From the NCBI GenBank assembly GCA_035554115.1, contig DATMIW010000009.1, forward strand, positions 1 to 31,533: a stretch of 31,533 nucleotides of DNA. The letters are read 5' to 3'. Position numbers and translations under genes: made by a program. Below are positions 1 through 6,833 of the stretch, in pieces (position 1 is the stretch's first letter; the number at the start of each line of letters is the position of its first letter). Source of the stretch: CAXTSE01 sp035554115. Its GTDB lineage: Bacteria; Actinomycetota; Actinomycetes; Actinomycetales; Microbacteriaceae. The notes beneath the pieces were generated by a model. It was not told the DNA's origin. It did no database searches and was given only the letters and a program-made list of their open reading frames with translations.

Positions 1-1
1 G

Positions 2-358
2 TTCGGGCACGAGTTCGTGTTCCTCACCGACTACGCCTCCAGCATCCGGCCGTTTTATCACCGCCGTCACGACGACGACGCAGGCCTTACCAACAGCTAC
101 GACCTGCTGTTCAACGGCACCGAAATCTCGACCGGCGCACAGCGCGAGCACCGCATCGACGTGCTCACCGCGCAGGCCCGCGAGAAGGGCCTCGACCCGG
201 AAGAGCTCGGGTTCTACCTCGACTTCTTCCGCTATGGAGTACCGCCGCACGGGGGATTCGGCATGGGCCTCGCTCGCGTACTCATGCTGCTGCTGCACCA
301 GCCCTCAATCCGCGAAGTCACCTACCTCTTCCGCGGGCCGAACCGCCTCACCCCGTAA
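2..358 (+). CDS. aspS: Aspartate--tRNA ligase, C-terminal part (partial)
   Basis: This is the 3' end of a class II aminoacyl-tRNA synthetase; 118 residues are visible and the reading frame is open to the left edge, so the start lies outside the window. The segment GGFGMGLARVLMLLL is class II motif 3, whose arginine contacts ATP. The stretch just before it (NGTEISTGAQREHR) and the ending FRGPNRLTP match the archaeal-type AspRS family rather than the longer bacterial type. In actinobacteria this form charges tRNA-Asp and often also tRNA-Asn (non-discriminating). Discrimination cannot be judged from this fragment because the N-terminal anticodon-binding domain is missing. The gene is convergent with the Dabb gene, with only 9 nt between the stop codons. 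Confidence 0.9.
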   Translation, partial: FGHEFVFLTDYASSIRPFYHRRHDDDAGLTNSYDLLFNGTEISTGAQREHRIDVLTAQAREKGLDPEELGFYLDFFRYGVPPHGGFGMGLARVLMLLLHQPSIREVTYLFRGPNRLTP

Positions 359-367
359 CGCGCTGCG

Positions 368-667
368 CTACCAGGTGTAGTCGACGCAGGACCGCTCGCT
401 CACAACCGTCTTGACCCACTGGGCGACGGCCACGTGATCCGGGTGGACCTGATAGCCGGCCAGGGCGGCCTCGTCGTCGAATTCGGAGACGAGCACGACA
501 TCCCAATTGCTGGTGTTCGTGGCGATGTCGATGCCCACTTCGAGTCGCGGCATTCCGTCGATGATCCCGACCAGGTTTTCGAGCCCCGTCTTGATGCCCG
601 CCGCGTCGGCCGACCTTTGCAAAGCGTCGTCGGCACTGAGCTTCCAGGTCACGATGTGTCTGATCAT
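368..667 (-). CDS. Dabb family (stress-responsive A/B barrel) protein
   Basis: A 99-residue protein with the Dabb start pattern MIRHIVTWKL and the later conserved segment WDVVLVSEFDDEAALAGYQVHPDH, both typical of the dimeric alpha/beta-barrel domain. Family members are small cytoplasmic proteins of mostly unknown function. Some plant members respond to stress and a few act as cyclases, but nothing here points to a specific substrate. The ATG start overlaps the stop of the upstream glutaredoxin-like gene (ATGA at 664-667), so the two are co-transcribed and probably translationally coupled. Length matches the family. The family call is solid; the function is unknown. Confidence 0.85.
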   Translation of the reverse strand: MIRHIVTWKLSADDALQRSADAAGIKTGLENLVGIIDGMPRLEVGIDIATNTSNWDVVLVSEFDDEAALAGYQVHPDHVAVAQWVKTVVSERSCVDYTW

Positions 668-915
668 TGCGGCAAGGCCTCCTTCAAAGCGGTGCGCAAT
701 CGGGTCTCGTCGACGCGCCAGATGGTGTGAACGCGCCCGTCGATGAGTACGACCGGGATCTCTTCGACATAGCTGTCGAAAAGGTCCGGATCGTCGAGGA
801 TCGACAGCTCGTCGAACTCAACCTCGGGGTAGTCGCCGAGCACGTCCTGCAGCAGTTTGCGGGCATCATCGCAGAGGTGACAGCCGGGTTTGGCGAGCAG
901 GGTGACGCGGGGCAC
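664..915 (-). CDS. Glutaredoxin-like thiol protein
   Basis: An 83-residue thioredoxin-fold protein of the short glutaredoxin-like family (DUF836 type). It shows the redox motif C12-H-L-C15 straight after the first beta strand, and the cis-proline expected of the fold at P54 in EEIPVVLIDG. It probably acts as a cytoplasmic thiol-disulfide exchanger; the partner is unknown. The GTG start at 915 lies 6 nt downstream of a TAGTCT -10 box on the minus strand, so the mRNA is probably leaderless. It is the first gene of a two-gene operon with the Dabb protein and is divergent from the HAD hydrolase. Confidence 0.85.
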   Translation of the reverse strand: MPRVTLLAKPGCHLCDDARKLLQDVLGDYPEVEFDELSILDDPDLFDSYVEEIPVVLIDGRVHTIWRVDETRLRTALKEALPQ

Positions 916-920
916 GCGCC

Positions 921-927
921 TAGACTA
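921..927. promoter_or_regulatory. Bidirectional leaderless promoter, fused -10 boxes
   Basis: The 7-mer TAGACTA holds TAGACT on the plus strand (921-926, then 6 nt, then ATG 933) and TAGTCT on the minus strand (927-922, then 6 nt, then GTG 915). Both fit the TANNNT box of actinobacterial leaderless genes. The plus-strand spacing favours ATG 933 over ATG 927. Confidence 0.65.
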
Positions 928-932
928 TGACG

Positions 933-1727
933 ATGCCCGAGTCGCCGTCGCCAACGCCGAGTGATCGCCCGATCATCGCGTTCTTCGACGTCGACAACAC
1001 GCTCATGCGGGGCACCAGCCTCTTCCAATTGGGTCGCGAAGCATGGAAGCGGAAAGTCATCGGGTGGCGCGACATTGCACCGTTCATCTGGCATCAGACC
1101 CGCTTCATCAGCAAGGGTGAGAACGAGGCCCACCTCAAGTCGGCGCGCGAGCGCGCTCTCGAGTTGGTCAGCGGGCTGACCGAGCAGAACATCCTCGAGC
1201 TGGCCGAAGGTATCTGGGAGCAGCGCATCCGCCGCCGGCTCTACCCCGAGACCGTGGCGCTCACGCAGGAGCACATTGCGAAAGGGCACGAGGTCTGGCT
1301 CGTCTCGGCAACGCCGTGGGAGATCGGCGATCTGATTGCTCGCAAACTCGGCCTCACGGGCGCCCTCGGGACCCGGATCGCCGTGGTCGACGGCATCTAC
1401 ACGGGCGAGCTTGACGGGCATGTTTTGCACGCCGAACACAAGGCGAGCGCGGCGAGCGCTCTGGCGACGACGGCTGGAGCAGATCTCGCGGACTGCTGGG
1501 CCTATTCCGACAGCCGGAACGACCTTCCCTTGCTGCAATTGGTGGGGCACCGGGTCGTCGTCAATCCGGATGCAATCCTCACCCGCCACGCGCATAAGCA
1601 CGAGTGGCCGGTGCTGCGCCTCACCCCGAAGAACATCCGTGCCGCGCAGAAGCGCGTGCGTCGCGAGGCCCGCGCGGTTAAACGCGAAAAGCGTCGGACA
1701 AAGTCCGACGCTTCGAGCGAAATCTAA
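933..1727 (+). CDS. HAD-IB family hydrolase (SerB-like)
   Basis: A 264-residue haloacid dehalogenase superfamily phosphatase of subfamily IB. Motif I is intact: D19 (nucleophile) and D21 (acid/base) in FFDVDNT. Motif II is S125 in LVSATP, the motif III lysine is about K170, and the metal-binding acidic pair is D193/D197 in YSDSRND. All catalytic residues are present, so it should be active on a phosphomonoester. Relatives include phosphoserine phosphatase and lysophosphatidic-acid-type phosphatases, and the substrate cannot be told from sequence. ATG 933 is chosen because it sits 6 nt after a TAGACT box; ATG 927 would abut the box. The C-terminal 30 residues are strongly basic. The last codons also form a hairpin that may end transcription from both sides. 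Confidence 0.88.
   Translation: MPESPSPTPSDRPIIAFFDVDNTLMRGTSLFQLGREAWKRKVIGWRDIAPFIWHQTRFISKGENEAHLKSARERALELVSGLTEQNILELAEGIWEQRIRRRLYPETVALTQEHIAKGHEVWLVSATPWEIGDLIARKLGLTGALGTRIAVVDGIYTGELDGHVLHAEHKASAASALATTAGADLADCWAYSDSRNDLPLLQLVGHRVVVNPDAILTRHAHKHEWPVLRLTPKNIRAAQKRVRREARAVKREKRRTKSDASSEI
1689..1713. terminator. Bidirectional hairpin terminator within gene end
   Basis: A perfect 11-bp stem (AAGCGTCGGAC / GTCCGACGCTT) with an AAA loop lies inside the last codons of the HAD gene, just before the convergent bS22 gene. On the minus strand the stem runs into TTTT, as expected of an intrinsic terminator for bS22. The plus side has no T tract. Confidence 0.6.
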
Positions 1728-1731
1728 CGAT

Positions 1732-1830
1732 TTACTTCTTGTTGCGACGCTGGTGACGCGTCTTGCGCAGCAGCTTGCGGTGCTTCTTCTTCGCCATGCG
1801 CTTGCGGCGCTTCTTGATGACGGAACCCAT
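1732..1830 (-). CDS. Small ribosomal subunit protein bS22 (AURKAIP1/COX24-type)
   Basis: A 32-residue, extremely basic protein: it starts MGSVIKKRRKRMAKKKHRK and ends in a further run of Arg and Lys. This matches the tiny actinobacterial protein annotated as AURKAIP1/COX24 domain protein, which structural work on mycobacterial ribosomes identified as the extra 30S protein bS22. It binds 16S rRNA near the decoding region. A strong ribosome-binding site, GAGGTGA, lies 4 nt upstream (1834-1840). It sits 80 nt downstream of the BldC-like gene on the same strand, an arrangement common in actinobacteria. It is often missed by gene callers because of its length. Confidence 0.9.
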   Translation of the reverse strand: MGSVIKKRRKRMAKKKHRKLLRKTRHQRRNKK

Positions 1831-1910
1831 AACTCACCTCGCTCGTTTCGGACAGTGGACCGGGTCCATTGCCGGAACCGCGGAAATCTAACCTTCAGAG
1901 ACTACCCGAC

Positions 1911-2102
1911 TCAGCCGAGCTGCGAATCGGGCAACCGGATCGCATCCACGACCGCCGACTCCGGGATGCGGTAGGAACGCCCGAATCGGATGGCCGGCAG
2001 GGTGCCCGCCTTCACCATCCGGTAGACGGTCATATTCGAAACCCGCATCATTTCGGCCACTTCCGCCACCGTCAGAAACCGCACGTCAGAGAGATCTCCC
2101 AT
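1911..2102 (-). CDS. BldC-like MerR-type helix-turn-helix DNA-binding protein
   Basis: A 63-residue protein made almost wholly of one winged helix-turn-helix (residues about 9-52: FLTVAEVAEMMRVSNMTVYR, then a wing with GRSYRIPESAV). This is the excisionase/BldC layout. In Streptomyces, BldC is a developmental regulator that binds DNA cooperatively as head-to-tail oligomers; non-sporulating actinobacteria keep close homologues of less clear role. The frame stays open 30 codons upstream, but the homologous region starts at ATG 2102, with AGGGG about 9 nt before it, so that start is used. Probably co-transcribed with bS22. Confidence 0.85.
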   Translation of the reverse strand: MGDLSDVRFLTVAEVAEMMRVSNMTVYRMVKAGTLPAIRFGRSYRIPESAVVDAIRLPDSQLG

Positions 2103-2251
2103 GGCGCGCGCCCCTGTCTGTATTTTGTCGGCACCGTGTTGCCGCTGTGACTGATGTGACGAAAGTGTCGTCGCCAGAGTAGGGCTCAGCACAAAGGCGT
2201 GTCTATCCCCCGTAGCCAGGGCCTATGCCATGCGAGACAGGGGAGGGGGGA

Positions 2252-2758
2252 TCAGCGATGCCAGCCGCCCCGGCGGGGAAGCTTGTCGGCGACCCGCCGT
2301 TGCGCGCCCTGGAGCTTCTCCTGTGCGGCTTCGAGCGCGGTGCGGGCCGAGTGCGCCGCCTCCGCTGCTGCACGTCCAACGCGATCGCCGGTGTCGGCGC
2401 CCGCCCACGCGCCGAGCGCCGTGGGGCCGACAGCCGCATCCGAAACCACCCGAGCGGGACGACGGGATGCCGTAGCAGTCTCACCTCCACCGAAAGGCGC
2501 TAACCATTCGCTAACGGTGTCGAGCGGGTCGGTGTCGAGGCGGTAGTAGCGGTGCTGCCCCTCTTCACGGACGCTCACCAGCCCGTGATCGCGCAGGACC
2601 TTGAGGTGCTTCGACACGGTGGGTTGACTCACCCCCAGCTCGGCGACCAATTCGCCGACACTGACTTCGGCGTGCCCAGACTGTCGAGCATGCTGGTGCA
2701 GGCGGCTGAGGAGCTCACGGCGAGTGCCGTCGGCGAGAACGTCGAAGATGTCGGCCAT
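2252..2758 (-). CDS. ArsR/SmtB-type winged-helix transcriptional regulator
   Basis: A 168-residue protein with an N-terminal ArsR-type winged helix: start MADIFDVLADGTRRELL, recognition helix LGVSQPTVSKHLKVLRDHGL (residues 41-60), and wing REEGQHRYYRL. There is no cysteine in the protein, so it is not a classical metal sensor. The C-terminal 80 residues are an Ala/Arg-rich tail with a predicted amphipathic helix (about 125-160) that may aid dimerisation. It is divergent from the trkH/trkA operon with overlapping -10 boxes, so regulation of that operon or of itself is plausible but unproven. The ATG lies 5 nt after a TACCGT box, suggesting a leaderless message. Confidence 0.82.
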   Translation of the reverse strand: MADIFDVLADGTRRELLSRLHQHARQSGHAEVSVGELVAELGVSQPTVSKHLKVLRDHGLVSVREEGQHRYYRLDTDPLDTVSEWLAPFGGGETATASRRPARVVSDAAVGPTALGAWAGADTGDRVGRAAAEAAHSARTALEAAQEKLQGAQRRVADKLPRRGGWHR

Positions 2759-2763
2759 ACCTC

Positions 2764-2773
2764 ACGGTAGCCT
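2764..2773. promoter_or_regulatory. Divergent promoters with -10 boxes sharing TA
   Basis: TACCGT on the minus strand (2769-2764) serves the ArsR gene, 5 nt before its ATG. TAGCCT on the plus strand (2768-2773) could serve trkH, whose RBS and start lie downstream. The two boxes share the TA at 2768-2769. Confidence 0.5.
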
Positions 2774-2802
2774 CTTCGGGTCGAGCAGTGAAGGGAAGAA
2801 AC

Positions 2803-4227
2803 GTGGCCCGCATGCCGGTGCAGCGCGCAACAGTCGCCGCCCGTGCGCGCGAATCGATCAGCCGTTTCGCCGGATCCTCACCTGCTCGGTTCGCGATCCT
2901 GGTTTTCGGCGGGCTTGTCGCCCTGTTCACGGGACTGTTCTCTCTGCCGGTCGCCACCACATCCGGAGAGCAGGCGCCATTCGTCGACGCGCTGTTCACG
3001 GCGGTGTCGGTCATCTGCGTCACAGGTCTCTCAACTGTCGACATGGCCACCTACTGGTCGCCCGTCGGACACATTTTCATCTTCATCGGCGTGGAGATCG
3101 GAGGGATCGGTGTGCTGACCGTCGCATCGATCCTTGGGCTCATCATCAGCCGCCGTCTCGGCTTGCGCCAGAAGCTGCTTGCGGCGGGTGACGCCAACCC
3201 TCTTCGCATCCGTAAAGGACCGATCGCCGAAGGGCAGGCGGTGCGTCTCGGTGAGACCGGCAGCCTGCTGGTCACTGTCGCCGTCAGCGTGCTCGTCATC
3301 GAAGCGGCTGTCTCAATCCTGCTGTTTCCGCGGATGCTGCTCGCCGGCGCATCCCCCTGGGATGCCGCCTGGCAGTCGGTCTACACCTCGGCGATGGCCT
3401 TCACCAACACGGGCTTCCTGCCCACGAGCTCCGGGCTCCAGCCGTATGCCTCCGACGTGTGGTTCCTCGTTGTGCTGATGCTCGGCGTGACCTTCGGAGC
3501 CATCGGATTTCCTGTCATCTACGTGCTGCGCAAGAATTTGCGCCACCCGCGCCGGTGGTCCCTGCACGTCAAGCTCACCCTCCTGACCTTCGCACTGCTG
3601 CTGCTCGGTGGTGCTGTCGCCTACTTCGTCCTCGAATTCGACAACGGGCGCACGATGGCCGACCTCGATCTGGGTCAGCGGATCCTGCAGAGCTTCTTCA
3701 TCTCATCCATGGCGCGCTCGGGCGGGTTCTCGACCTTCGACATGAGCCAGCTCGACGGCTCGAGTCTGCTCATCACCGACATGCTGATGTTCATCGGGGG
3801 CGGCTCCGCGTCGACGGCCGGCGGCATCAAGGTGACGACACTGGCGATCCTCTTCATCGCGGCGTTCGCCGAAGCGCGCGGTGTGGATGACATGGAGGCC
3901 TACTCCCGTCGGATCCCCCAGGACGTGCTGCGCCTGGCCGTCAGTGTCGTGCTGTGGGGTGCCACGACGGTCGCCACCGCGACCGTGCTGCTGCTCCTCA
4001 TAAGCGATGAGCCCCTCGACTACGTCCTATTCGACGTGATCAGCGCGTTTGCGACGTGCGGGCTGAGCACCGGATTCACGGCGAACTCCTCGGATGCGGC
4101 GCAATACATTCTCGCGGCCACCATGTTCTTTGGTCGTATCGGTACCGTGACTCTTGCGGCGGCTCTGGCCGCCAGCACCCGGCGACAGCTGTTCCGCCGC
4201 CCCGAAGAAAGGCCCATCGTTGGTTGA
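2803..4227 (+). CDS. TrkH/KtrB family potassium uptake channel subunit
   Basis: A 474-residue polytopic membrane protein of the Trk/Ktr/HKT superfamily. The four pore-loop signatures of the family are visible in order: CVTGLS (about residue 75), FTNTGF, RSGGFS and FATCGLSTGF. Their glycines line the potassium selectivity filter. Many hydrophobic helices separate them. The length and the directly following cytosolic RCK subunit fit a KtrB-like sodium- or proton-coupled potassium transporter. Start GTG 2803 is preferred over GTG 2788 because AAGGGAAG lies 5 nt before it. The last 8 bases overlap the trkA gene, so the pair is translationally coupled. Confidence 0.92.
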   Translation: MARMPVQRATVAARARESISRFAGSSPARFAILVFGGLVALFTGLFSLPVATTSGEQAPFVDALFTAVSVICVTGLSTVDMATYWSPVGHIFIFIGVEIGGIGVLTVASILGLIISRRLGLRQKLLAAGDANPLRIRKGPIAEGQAVRLGETGSLLVTVAVSVLVIEAAVSILLFPRMLLAGASPWDAAWQSVYTSAMAFTNTGFLPTSSGLQPYASDVWFLVVLMLGVTFGAIGFPVIYVLRKNLRHPRRWSLHVKLTLLTFALLLLGGAVAYFVLEFDNGRTMADLDLGQRILQSFFISSMARSGGFSTFDMSQLDGSSLLITDMLMFIGGGSASTAGGIKVTTLAILFIAAFAEARGVDDMEAYSRRIPQDVLRLAVSVVLWGATTVATATVLLLLISDEPLDYVLFDVISAFATCGLSTGFTANSSDAAQYILAATMFFGRIGTVTLAAALAASTRRQLFRRPEERPIVG

Positions 4228-4888
4228 GAAAATCCCCCACGACGCTCCGGTGCTTGTTATCGGGCTGGGTCGCTTCGGTGCGGCAACAGCCGGACAGCTG
4301 GCGCGGCTCGAACGCGATGTGCTCGCCGTCGATGAAGACGCGACTCTCGTGCAGAAGTGGTCGGAGCGCGTCACGCACGCCGTGCAGACGGACGCCAGAT
4401 CGGTCGACGCGCTCCGCCAGATCGGCGCACAAGACTTCGCCGTGGCGGTGGTTGCGGTCGGATCGAGCATCGAGGCCTCGGTGCTGATCACAGCGAACCT
4501 GGTCGACCTCAAGATCCCGCAGATCTGGGCGAAGGCGATAAGCCAATCGCACGGCAAGATCCTGTCCCGCATCGGAGCGCACAACGTGATCTATCCGGAG
4601 GCGGAGGCCGGCGAACGCGTCGCGCACCTGGTGTCGGGGCGCATGATCGACTTCATCGAGTTCGACGACGACTTCGCGATCGTCAAGATGTACCCGCCGA
4701 AGCCGATCCGCGGCATGAGCCTCGCCGAATCGCACGTGCGCAAGAAGTACGGCATCACAGTTGTCGGGGTGAAGAGCCCCGGCAAAGAGTTCACCTATGC
4801 CACGCCCGAGACGGTCATCTCGAACCACGACCTCATCATCGCGAGCGGCAACACCTCCGACCTCGACCGCTTCGCCGCCCTGGGGTAG
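4220..4888 (+). CDS. TrkA/KtrA family potassium uptake regulatory subunit (RCK)
   Basis: A 222-residue cytosolic gating ring subunit. The N-terminal RCK_N Rossmann domain has VIGLGRFGAA (GxGxxG at 15-20) and an acidic residue ending strand 2 (AVDED), so it should bind nucleotide. The C-terminal RCK_C/TrkA_C domain covers about residues 140-222. The likely start is TTG 4220, 8 nt inside trkH, with GAAAGG about 9 nt before it. It gives the usual family length, whereas starting further upstream adds a Pro-rich stretch that does not look homologous. It partners the TrkH subunit encoded immediately before it. The gene is convergent with proC. Confidence 0.9.
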   Translation: MVEKIPHDAPVLVIGLGRFGAATAGQLARLERDVLAVDEDATLVQKWSERVTHAVQTDARSVDALRQIGAQDFAVAVVAVGSSIEASVLITANLVDLKIPQIWAKAISQSHGKILSRIGAHNVIYPEAEAGERVAHLVSGRMIDFIEFDDDFAIVKMYPPKPIRGMSLAESHVRKKYGITVVGVKSPGKEFTYATPETVISNHDLIIASGNTSDLDRFAALG

Positions 4889-4927
4889 CCTCCGTCGGTC
4901 GAGCTCGTCGAGACCCCGCCGCCCCCT

Positions 4928-5008
4928 GCGTTCTGCAGGAGTTTAGGGTCTGCAAGCCCTTCTCGCCCAATACTTGTGGGATTGCAGGACGGATCTCCTG
5001 CAGAACGC
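4928..5008. repeat. MITE-like ~81-bp element with 14-bp inverted ends
   Basis: GCGTTCTGCAGGAG (4928-4941) is repeated perfectly in inverse at 4995-5008, with 53 nt between. The right end carries an inner extension, TGCAGGACGGAT (4983-4994). The element sits between the convergent trkA and proC genes. A near relative of the same size and same ends lies at 10213-10291. Confidence 0.7.
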
Positions 5009-5023
5009 GTCGCCCGCCGCGGG

Positions 5024-5842
5024 CTACTCCGCCGCGAGCTCGCGCGCCCGTGCGAGAGCGGATGCCGTCGCCCGGTCAAACAGGCCGGTCAGCTCGGCAG
5101 CCTCAAGCTCCGCAATTGCGCGCTCCGTCGTGCCCCCCGGACTCGTCACCCGACGGCGCAACTCGGCGGGCGGCACATCTGACGCCGCGAGCAATTCGCT
5201 CGCCCCCCGGAACGTCTGCTCGACAAGCACGCGCGCGGTGGCCTCGTCGAAGCCCAGGTTCCGAGCCGTCGCCGTCAGCTGTTCGATCAGGTAAAACACA
5301 TAGGCCGGGCCCGATCCCGACACTGTCGAGAGCGCATCGATCTGAGCCTCGGGCACCTCGACGACCGCGCCCACCGTGGCGAACAGCGCCGAAACGAGCG
5401 CCACATCCGCAGCCGTCACCCGGGCACCGGCGGCGAGCCCGGTTACGGCGAGCCCCACAAGGGCCGGCGTATTCGGCATGACCCGCACCACAGGGTTCGG
5501 AACAAGAGCCTCAATCCGCGCGATAGTGACCCCCGCGGCGAGGCTGACGACCACCGCATCGGGTGGAAGGTCGTCAGCGATCTCGCCCACGATGTCCGGC
5601 ACCTGGGCGGGCTTGACGCCCAGCAGCACAATGCGAGCGGTGCGCACGGCGGCGCGGTTGGCATCCGGAGTCGTTTCGGTGGCGAGCGAGACGACTCCGG
5701 TTTGTCGCAGGGGAGCCGCCGAGGCTTCGCTGCGGTTGGTCACGGTGATGTCGCGAGCGCCCGAGGCGAGGAGCCCCGCGAGGATCGCGCCGCCCATCGA
5801 CCCGGCGCCCAGGATGGCGATGGTGGGAAGTCTGTCGGTCAC
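5024..5842 (-). CDS. proC: Pyrroline-5-carboxylate reductase
   Basis: A 272-residue enzyme catalysing the last step of proline synthesis: NAD(P)H-dependent reduction of 1-pyrroline-5-carboxylate to proline in the cytoplasm. The N-terminal Rossmann motif is ILGAGSMGGAI (GAGSMGG at 12-18). The C-terminal dimerisation domain has the signatures STVSGSGPAYVFYLIE and RRRVTSPGGTTERAI. Length is typical. The frame is open far upstream, but the homologous region starts at GTG 5842, which lies 7 nt after a TACACT -10 box, so the message is probably leaderless. Divergent from the cation transporter gene with only 24 nt between start codons. Confidence 0.95.
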   Translation of the reverse strand: MTDRLPTIAILGAGSMGGAILAGLLASGARDITVTNRSEASAAPLRQTGVVSLATETTPDANRAAVRTARIVLLGVKPAQVPDIVGEIADDLPPDAVVVSLAAGVTIARIEALVPNPVVRVMPNTPALVGLAVTGLAAGARVTAADVALVSALFATVGAVVEVPEAQIDALSTVSGSGPAYVFYLIEQLTATARNLGFDEATARVLVEQTFRGASELLAASDVPPAELRRRVTSPGGTTERAIAELEAAELTGLFDRATASALARARELAAE

Positions 5843-5849
5843 CTTCCGG

Positions 5850-5859
5850 AGTGTACTTT
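5850..5859. promoter_or_regulatory. Bidirectional leaderless promoter of proC and the CDF gene
   Basis: TACACT on the minus strand (5855-5850) is 7 nt before proC GTG 5842. TACTTT on the plus strand (5854-5859) is 7 nt before ATG 5867. The boxes share TA 5854-5855, and both genes would start transcription at the first base of the start codon. Confidence 0.65.
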
Positions 5860-5866
5860 GGAACCC

Positions 5867-6829
5867 ATGAGCACCTCCGGTGGCACGAAGGCGGTTGTTG
5901 CAGCTCTGCTGGCCAACACCGGCATCGCGCTCGCGAAGTTCATCGCCTTCCTCCTGTCCGGATCGGCCGCGATGCTTGCAGAGAGCGTCCACTCGCTCGC
6001 CGATTCCGGCAACCAGGGCCTCCTGCTGCTGGGCGGTCGCCGCGCGAAGAAGGTAGCCGACACGGAGCATCCCTTCGGCTACGGCCGCGAGCGCTACGTC
6101 TTCGCATTTGTCGTGGCGATCGTGCTGTTCTCGGTCGGTGGGGTGTTCTCGCTCTATGAGGGCATCGAGAAGATCCAGCACCCGCACGAGCTCGAGCTGC
6201 CCTGGATTCCTCTTGGTGTGCTGCTGATCGCGATCGTTCTCGAAAGCTTCTCGCTGCGCACGGCCGTGCGCGAATCGAACCACACCCGCGGAAAGCAGAG
6301 CTGGATCAACTTTGTTCGGCGCGCGAAGCAGCCCGAACTGCCAGTCGTGCTGCTCGAAGACGTTGCCGCGCTCATCGGCCTCGTTCTCGCTCTCGCGGGC
6401 GTCGGCCTCACCGTGCTCACCGGCAATCCGCTGTGGGATGCCCTCGGCACGATCGCGATCGGCGCACTCCTCGTGCTGGTCGCCGTCGTCCTCGGAGCCG
6501 AGACGAAGAGCCTGCTCGTGGGCGAAGGCGCCTCCTCGCTCGATGTGCAAACGATCCGCGAGGTGTTCAACGAGAGCACACGGGTTGAGTCGCTCATCCA
6601 CATGAAGACCCTGTATCTGGGCCCGGATGAGCTACTGGTGGCGGCCAAGGTCGCATTCGCCCCGCGCGCCACAGCAGCAGATGTCGCGCGGGCGATCAAC
6701 GAGCTCGAAAAGGATATTCGCGAGAAACTGCCTGTCGCGCGCGTCATCTATATCGAACCTGACATTTACTTGCCCAATGACGCGAAGAACCCGCCCACGG
6801 ATTCGATCGTCATCACCAGCAACAACTGA
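5867..6829 (+). CDS. Cation diffusion facilitator family transporter (SLC30A9-like)
   Basis: A 320-residue metal efflux protein of the CDF superfamily. The first membrane helices include AESVHSLADSGNQ (about 38-50), which carries the transmembrane metal-site residues H42 and D46. A second acidic pair lies in the later helix (LLEDVAALIG). The segment DTEHPFGYGRERY is typical of the SLC30A9/ZnT9-like branch. A cytoplasmic C-terminal domain of about 85 residues follows the last helix. Family members export Zn2+, Co2+ or Mn2+ by proton exchange, but the metal cannot be assigned here. ATG 5867 lies 7 nt after a TACTTT box (leaderless). The stop is 4 nt before the LCP gene. Confidence 0.88.
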   Translation: MSTSGGTKAVVAALLANTGIALAKFIAFLLSGSAAMLAESVHSLADSGNQGLLLLGGRRAKKVADTEHPFGYGRERYVFAFVVAIVLFSVGGVFSLYEGIEKIQHPHELELPWIPLGVLLIAIVLESFSLRTAVRESNHTRGKQSWINFVRRAKQPELPVVLLEDVAALIGLVLALAGVGLTVLTGNPLWDALGTIAIGALLVLVAVVLGAETKSLLVGEGASSLDVQTIREVFNESTRVESLIHMKTLYLGPDELLVAAKVAFAPRATAADVARAINELEKDIREKLPVARVIYIEPDIYLPNDAKNPPTDSIVITSNN

Positions 6830-6833
6830 TCGC

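Noticed and set aside
684..1601. 305-codon minus frame opposite the HAD hydrolase gene.
   Set aside because: No recognisable domain, and it overlaps well-supported genes on both strands.
4897..4915. GGTCGAGCTCGTCGAGACC, resembling a common intergenic repeat I remember from Microbacteriaceae.
   Set aside because: Only one copy is in the window and the family link is from memory, so it is not listed as a repeat.
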